A stretch of DNA of 64,000 nt. Origin: JBCBCP01 sp039817385. Its GTDB lineage: Bacteria > Pseudomonadota > Alphaproteobacteria > Rhodobacterales > Rhodobacteraceae. The stretch covers positions 186,001 to 250,000 of the forward strand of contig JBCBVY010000001.1 in the NCBI GenBank assembly GCA_039817385.1. Direction: 5' to 3'. Below, in pieces: positions 60,434 to 64,000 of the stretch. Position 1 is the stretch's first letter, and each line of letters starts with the position of its first letter. A program made the translations under genes and the position numbers. The notes beneath the pieces are model-generated. The model was not told the origin of the DNA. It did not search any database and worked only from the letters and a program-made list of their open reading frames with translations.

Positions 60434-60452
60434 TGTTTATAAATGATAAACA
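60434..60452. promoter_or_regulatory. AT-rich inverted repeat
   Basis: TGTTTAT-AAATG-ATAAACA is a perfect dyad with seven-base arms in the middle of the DnaA/CtrA region, the AT-richest spot of the neighbourhood. It may be an operator of an unknown regulator. Confidence 0.45.
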
Positions 60453-60564
60453 GTTCTTTAAGGAGCGCGCGCCGTCCGCGCGCGCTGCGCAACACCCGCT
60501 CAGGTTGTGCAATAGCTTGGCCAAGACGCCCGCCAAAGGGCTCGGTTCAACAAGGATCACCGCC

Positions 60565-60864
60565 ATGCAAGACATTCTCACGATGCTGGGCAGCCTCACG
60601 CGCCCCTCCCTTTTGATGCGCGCGGCACGCCACGGCGCCGAAGACTACCGCCGCACGGTGCACCTGCCGCGCCTGCTGGGCTACGGCCAGACCCCGCGCC
60701 ACGGGCGCGCGCTGATGCAGCTGATCGAGATTGAGGCGATGCTGAACGCGCAGCGCACCGCAGAGGACAGTGGCTACAGCCTGCTGCGACACGTTGATGT
60801 GCTGATCGCGATTGTGGGCGAGGCCCGCATCATGCGCGCAGCGCAGACAGAGGCCGCAGCGTAG
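60565..60864 (+). CDS. DUF6477-type small protein
   Basis: A 99-residue soluble protein beginning MQDILTMLGSLTRPSLLMRA and containing HGAEDYRRTVHLPRLLGY, ALMQLIEIEAMLNAQR and YSLLRHVDVLIAIVGEARIM, which match a small conserved Rhodobacterales family (DUF6477). AAGGATCACC precedes the ATG. Function unknown. It converges on the MttB-family gene with two bases between stops, and the DnaA/CtrA-like region lies upstream. Confidence 0.82.
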   Translation: MQDILTMLGSLTRPSLLMRAARHGAEDYRRTVHLPRLLGYGQTPRHGRALMQLIEIEAMLNAQRTAEDSGYSLLRHVDVLIAIVGEARIMRAAQTEAAA

Positions 60865-60866
60865 GC

Positions 60867-62405
60867 TCAGGTAAAGCTGTCTGGCACAGCCTCTTTCTTG
60901 CGGGCCACGTACGCGTCCAGCGCTTCGCGGATGGCCGGGTCAAGCGCGGGCTGCTGGTAATCGGCCAGCATCCGCGCCACGCGCTCAGACGCAAGCGCGG
61001 CGGTGTCCCGCGCGCCTTCGTCCGACCACGTCTCGTAAGGTTTGTAGTCCAAGAGGTCCGACTTCCAGAACGCGGTCTGAAAATGCGCCTGCGTGTGCGC
61101 GCAGCCCAGGTAGTGCCCGCCCGGGCCAACCTCGCGGATCGCGTCCATCGCCTGTGCCTCGGCGCTCACATCCACGCCGCGGGCGAGGTGATGCAGCGTG
61201 CCAAGCTGGTCCGCATCCATCACGAATTTCTCGAACGACGTGACAAGGCCGCCTTCCAGCCAGCCGCACGCGTGCAGCATGAAGTTCACGCCGGCCATCA
61301 GCCCCATGTTCAGGCTGTTCGCGCTTTCATAACCTGCTTGCGCATCGGGCAGCTTGGAGCCGGTGAAGCCGCCCGACGACCGATACGGCAGCCCCAGCCG
61401 CCGCGCGATCTGCCCCGCGCCATAGGTGATCTGCGCCGCCTCCGGCGTGCCAAAGGTCGGCGCGCCCGAATTCATATCGATGGACGTCACAAACGCGCCC
61501 ATGATCACGGGCGCGCCGGGCCGGATCAGCTGGTTGTACGCGATCCCGGCCATCACCTCCGCCATGACCTGCGTCAGCGTACCCGCAACAGACACGGGCG
61601 CCATCGCGCCGCCGACAATAAAGGGCGAGACGATGCAAGCCTGGTTGGCCGAGGCCAGCTCTTCCATCGCGCCCATCATCACATCGTCAAATGTCATGGG
61701 CGAGTTGATGTTGATCAGCGAGGTCGTGACCGTCCGATCCTTCAGCCCGCCAAAGAGGATGTCCGACATCTCCACCGAATCGCGGGCCCGGGAGGCTTCG
61801 GTCACATCCGCCATGTAAGGCTTGTCCGACAGGGTCATATGCGCGTGCAGCATGTCGAGATGCCGCTTGTTGACCGCCACATCCGTCGGCTCACAGACGC
61901 GCCCGCCCGAATGGTGCAACCATTTGGACATGTAGGCCAGCTTCACCAGCTCCTGAAAGTCCTGCAAGGTGGCATAGCGGCGTTCCTGGCTGATCCGGTC
62001 GCGCACAAAAGGCGGGCCGTAGACGGGGGCGAGGACAAGGCTGCGCCCGCCAATCTCGACCGATCGGTCCGGGTTGCGCGCGTGCTGGGTAAAGCTGGAC
62101 GGCGCTGTGCTGCAAAGCTGCCGGGCAAGGCCGCGCGGGATGCGCACCCGCTCTCCGGTCACATCGGCGCCGGCATTGCGCCACCGCTCCAGCGCCTTGG
62201 GGTTGTCGATGAAATTGACGCCGATCTCTTCCAGCACCGTTTCGGCGTTGTGCTCGATCAGCTCCAGCGCTTCTTCGGTCAGCACTTCGAAGTTGGGGAT
62301 GTTTCGCTCGATATACTTCGCGGTCTCGAAGGACACGGCCGACCGGGCCGCCCGCCGCGCGGCTCCGCCCCCGCCCCGTGTTCTGCGCTGTGCTCCGTCT
62401 GCCAT
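60867..62405 (-). CDS. trimethylamine methyltransferase family protein (non-pyrrolysine MttB type)
   Basis: A 512-residue TIM-barrel methyltransferase of the MttB superfamily. The open frame has no in-frame amber codon, so it belongs to the pyrrolysine-free branch (glycine-betaine or other quaternary-amine demethylases such as MtgB). Segments include FININ-like TTSLININSPMTFDDVMMGA, NGAPVIMGAFVTSIDMNSGA (here RPGAPVIMGAFVTSIDMNSG), YRSSGGFTGSKLPDAQAGYE and CGWLEGGLVTSFEKFVMDAD. No corrinoid protein gene is adjacent, so the substrate and acceptor are open. The ATG at 62405 follows an upstream methionine-poor stretch; a short arginine- and glycine-rich N-terminal extension (RRTRGGGGAARRAARS) is odd. 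Confidence 0.92.
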   Translation of the reverse strand: MADGAQRRTRGGGGAARRAARSAVSFETAKYIERNIPNFEVLTEEALELIEHNAETVLEEIGVNFIDNPKALERWRNAGADVTGERVRIPRGLARQLCSTAPSSFTQHARNPDRSVEIGGRSLVLAPVYGPPFVRDRISQERRYATLQDFQELVKLAYMSKWLHHSGGRVCEPTDVAVNKRHLDMLHAHMTLSDKPYMADVTEASRARDSVEMSDILFGGLKDRTVTTSLININSPMTFDDVMMGAMEELASANQACIVSPFIVGGAMAPVSVAGTLTQVMAEVMAGIAYNQLIRPGAPVIMGAFVTSIDMNSGAPTFGTPEAAQITYGAGQIARRLGLPYRSSGGFTGSKLPDAQAGYESANSLNMGLMAGVNFMLHACGWLEGGLVTSFEKFVMDADQLGTLHHLARGVDVSAEAQAMDAIREVGPGGHYLGCAHTQAHFQTAFWKSDLLDYKPYETWSDEGARDTAALASERVARMLADYQQPALDPAIREALDAYVARKKEAVPDSFT

Positions 62406-62505
62406 AGCCTTCACCCCACGATAGTCATTGTGCCGCAGGCATACTCTTCCCGATCCACGCCCCCCGCACCGCCAGCGCCATACGGGGGCAAAAAGCGACA
62501 TCTAT

Positions 62506-62552
62506 CCCTTCTCTGTTCCCAAAAAACTTCGGGGTCTGGGGCAGAGCCCCAG
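62506..62552 (+). repeat. intergenic element, copy B (CCCTTCTCTGTT family)
   Basis: CCCTTCTCTGTTCCC, an A6 run and a GGGGTCTGGGG segment, ending in a hairpin with arms CTGGGG and CCCCAG and a five-base loop (62536-62552). It is the closest relative of the copy at 7464. Here it lies upstream of guaA with no plus-strand gene in front, which is unlike the other two copies. Confidence 0.55.
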
Positions 62553-62595
62553 TCCAACGGCTTGCCACCCCGCATAGCCGCCCGTAACAGAGGCC

Positions 62596-64000
62596 ATGAC
62601 CCATGATCGCCTTCTCATCATCGACTTCGGCAGCCAGGTAACGCAGCTGATCGCGCGCCGCCTGCGCGAGCTGAACGTCTATTGCGAAATCCACCCCTAT
62701 CAGAGCGTCACAGACGCCTTTCTGGCAGATTTCCAGCCCAAGGCCGTCATCTTCTCTGGCGGGCCGGACAGTGTCACGCGGGACGGCTCACCCCGCGCAC
62801 CGCAAGCGGTGTTCGAACTGGGCGTGCCGATCCTTGGCATCTGCTATGGCCAGCAGGTCATGATGACCCAGCTGGGCGGTGAGGTGTCGGGCGGCAAGAT
62901 CACGGGCGGCGGCGGCACGGCGGAGTTCGGGCGCGCTTTTGTGGAGCCCTCAGGCACCCTACCCCTGCTGGAGGGCTGGTTTGAGGACGGGCGCGAGCAG
63001 GTTTGGATGTCCCACGGCGATCACGTCAGCCGCCTTGCACCGGGCTTCGAGGTTTACGGCACCTCCCCCAACGCGCCTTACGCGATCCTGGCCGATACCA
63101 GCCGCAACTTCTATGCTGTGCAGTTCCACCCGGAGGTGCACCACACGCCCCGCGGCGCAAAGCTTTACGAGAATTTTGTGAAGCTTGCAGGCTTTACCGG
63201 TGACTGGACAATGGGCGCCTACCGCGAGGAGGCCATCGCCAAGATCCGCGAACAGGTGGGCGACGCCAAGGTGATCTGTGCGCTTTCGGGCGGGGTCGAC
63301 TCCTCTGTTGCCGCGGCGCTCATCCACGAGGCGGTGGGCGATCAGCTCACATGCGTCTTTGTCGATCACGGCCTGCTGCGCAAGGACGAGGCGAAGGAGG
63401 TTGTGGGCATGTTCCGCGACCACATGAACCTGTCGGTCCTGCACGCCGAAGAGCAGGCGCTATTTCTCGGCGCGCTCGAGGGCGTGTCGGACCCGGAGAC
63501 CAAGCGCAAGATCATCGGGCGCCTTTTCATTGATGTGTTCCAGAAATACGCCGATCAGATCGAGGGCGCGTCCTTCCTCGCCCAGGGCACGCTCTACCCG
63601 GATGTCATCGAAAGCGTCAGCTTCTCGGGCGGTCCTTCGGTCACGATCAAGAGCCACCACAACGTGGGCGGTCTGCCGGAAAAGATGGGCCTCAAACTGG
63701 TCGAGCCCCTGCGCGAGCTGTTCAAGGATGAAGTCCGCAGCTTAGGTCGCGCGCTGGGCCTGCCGGCCAGCTTTATCGGACGCCACCCCTTCCCCGGCCC
63801 CGGCCTTGCCATCCGCTGCCCCGGAGAGATCACGACCGCGAAGCTCGCCATCCTGCGCGAGGCGGACGCGGTCTATATCGATCAGATCCGCAAGCACGGG
63901 CTTTACGATGAGATCTGGCAAGCCTTCGTCGCCATCCTGCCCGTGCGCACCGTGGGCGTGATGGGCGACGGGCGCACCTATGATTACGCCTGCGCCCTGC
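62596..64000 (+). CDS. guaA: GMP synthase (glutamine-hydrolysing), cut by the window end
   Basis: Amidates XMP to GMP. From ATG 62596 the frame stays open to the last base (468 codons of the usual 520 or so). The glutamine amidotransferase half has the nucleophile in [12 protein letters not shown] and the [13 protein letters not shown] triad region; the ATP-pyrophosphatase half has the P-loop [16 protein letters not shown] and the XMP-binding [16 protein letters not shown]. The start gives the usual [20 protein letters not shown] beginning. An AGAGG stretch precedes the ATG closely. It is divergent from the MttB-family gene. Confidence 0.97.
   Translation, partial: MTHDRLLIIDFGSQVTQLIARRLRELNVYCEIHPYQSVTDAFLADFQPKAVIFSGGPDSVTRDGSPRAPQAVFELGVPILGICYGQQVMMTQLGGEVSGGKITGGGGTAEFGRAFVEPSGTLPLLEGWFEDGREQVWMSHGDHVSRLAPGFEVYGTSPNAPYAILADTSRNFYAVQFHPEVHHTPRGAKLYENFVKLAGFTGDWTMGAYREEAIAKIREQVGDAKVICALSGGVDSSVAAALIHEAVGDQLTCVFVDHGLLRKDEAKEVVGMFRDHMNLSVLHAEEQALFLGALEGVSDPETKRKIIGRLFIDVFQKYADQIEGASFLAQGTLYPDVIESVSFSGGPSVTIKSHHNVGGLPEKMGLKLVEPLRELFKDEVRSLGRALGLPASFIGRHPFPGPGLAIRCPGEITTAKLAILREADAVYIDQIRKHGLYDEIWQAFVAILPVRTVGVMGDGRTYDYACAL

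Noticed and set aside
60357..60452. Chromosomal origin of replication
   Set aside because: Only two DnaA boxes and one CtrA-like site are seen, with no dnaA, hemE, parAB or gidA neighbours; kept as a control region only.
60867..62405. Pyrrolysine-containing MttB
   Set aside because: There is no in-frame TAG within the gene.
1..64000. tRNA, rRNA, CRISPR arrays, insertion sequences and prophage
   Set aside because: No T-loop-like GGTTCGAATCC with matching arms in the longer intergenic regions, no regularly spaced repeats, and no transposase, integrase or phage structural proteins were found.

Overview
The window is a stretch of high-GC (roughly 64-66% by eye) chromosome from an alphaproteobacterium, almost certainly family Rhodobacteraceae (Roseobacter group). 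The reasons are the dusB-ntrB-ntrC-ntrY-ntrX order with NtrC and NtrX that lack the sigma54 GAFTGA loop, the zinc-free type of HemB, the small DUF6477-like and DUF6456-like proteins, the hfq-hflX and trkA-trkH order, and ATGA/GTGA/TTGA start-stop coupling throughout. No rRNA, tRNA, insertion sequence, prophage or CRISPR array was seen. Most of the window is core genome.

Layout. 0-7.5 kb: gyrA, a tiny secreted-type ORF, an M32 carboxypeptidase coupled to heme A synthase (ctaA), a TrmJ-type rRNA/tRNA methyltransferase and a ThiE-like protein. 7.5-12.9 kb: a HupE/UreJ-type metal permease and a DUF4198 protein, divergently read with overlapping start codons; pseudouridine catabolism (psuK-psuG); a DUF502 membrane protein and a LysE-type exporter. 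12.9-14.2 kb: a low-GC islet with one orphan tail-anchored protein. 14.2-16.5 kb: a patatin-like lipase with 3-hydroxybutyrate dehydrogenase. 16.5-20.6 kb: an orphan peptide-binding protein, then an arsenic operon (ArsR-ArsC fusion, second ArsC, AqpS-type aquaporin). 20.6-28.8 kb: a cupin regulator, a frameshifted acyl-CoA synthetase coupled to a DsbA-family protein, an MFS exporter and mfd. 28.9-36.5 kb: hemB, a YSC84-type lipoprotein, a PAS protein, a beta-hydroxyacid dehydrogenase, and a coupled set of penicillin acylase homologue, L,D-transpeptidase and pseudouridine synthase. 36.5-41.2 kb: hfq-hflX and trkA-trkH. 41.3-44.7 kb: a lipoprotein, a double SnoaL-like protein and a LysR/EamA divergent pair. 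44.7-51.8 kb: the dusB-ntrBC-ntrYX nitrogen-control operon. 52-58.5 kb: ispD-ispF-pgpA-cinA, an MmgE/PrpD protein, a COQ10-type protein, a phosphoribosyltransferase, an EamA exporter and lipA. 58.5-64 kb: an outer-membrane-type protein, a DUF6456-type HTH protein, a control region with DnaA boxes and a CtrA-like site, a DUF6477-type protein, an MttB-family methyltransferase and guaA, which runs off the end.

The spots most worth a second look are the overlapping divergent metal-transport pair, the low-GC islet, the apparently leaderless ArsR-ArsC fusion operon, the 11-bp tandem-repeat contraction that would explain the broken acyl-CoA synthetase, a candidate minus-strand small transcript at 16.6 kb, the DnaA/CtrA-like control region at 60.4 kb, and a family of terminator-like elements that directly follow stop codons.
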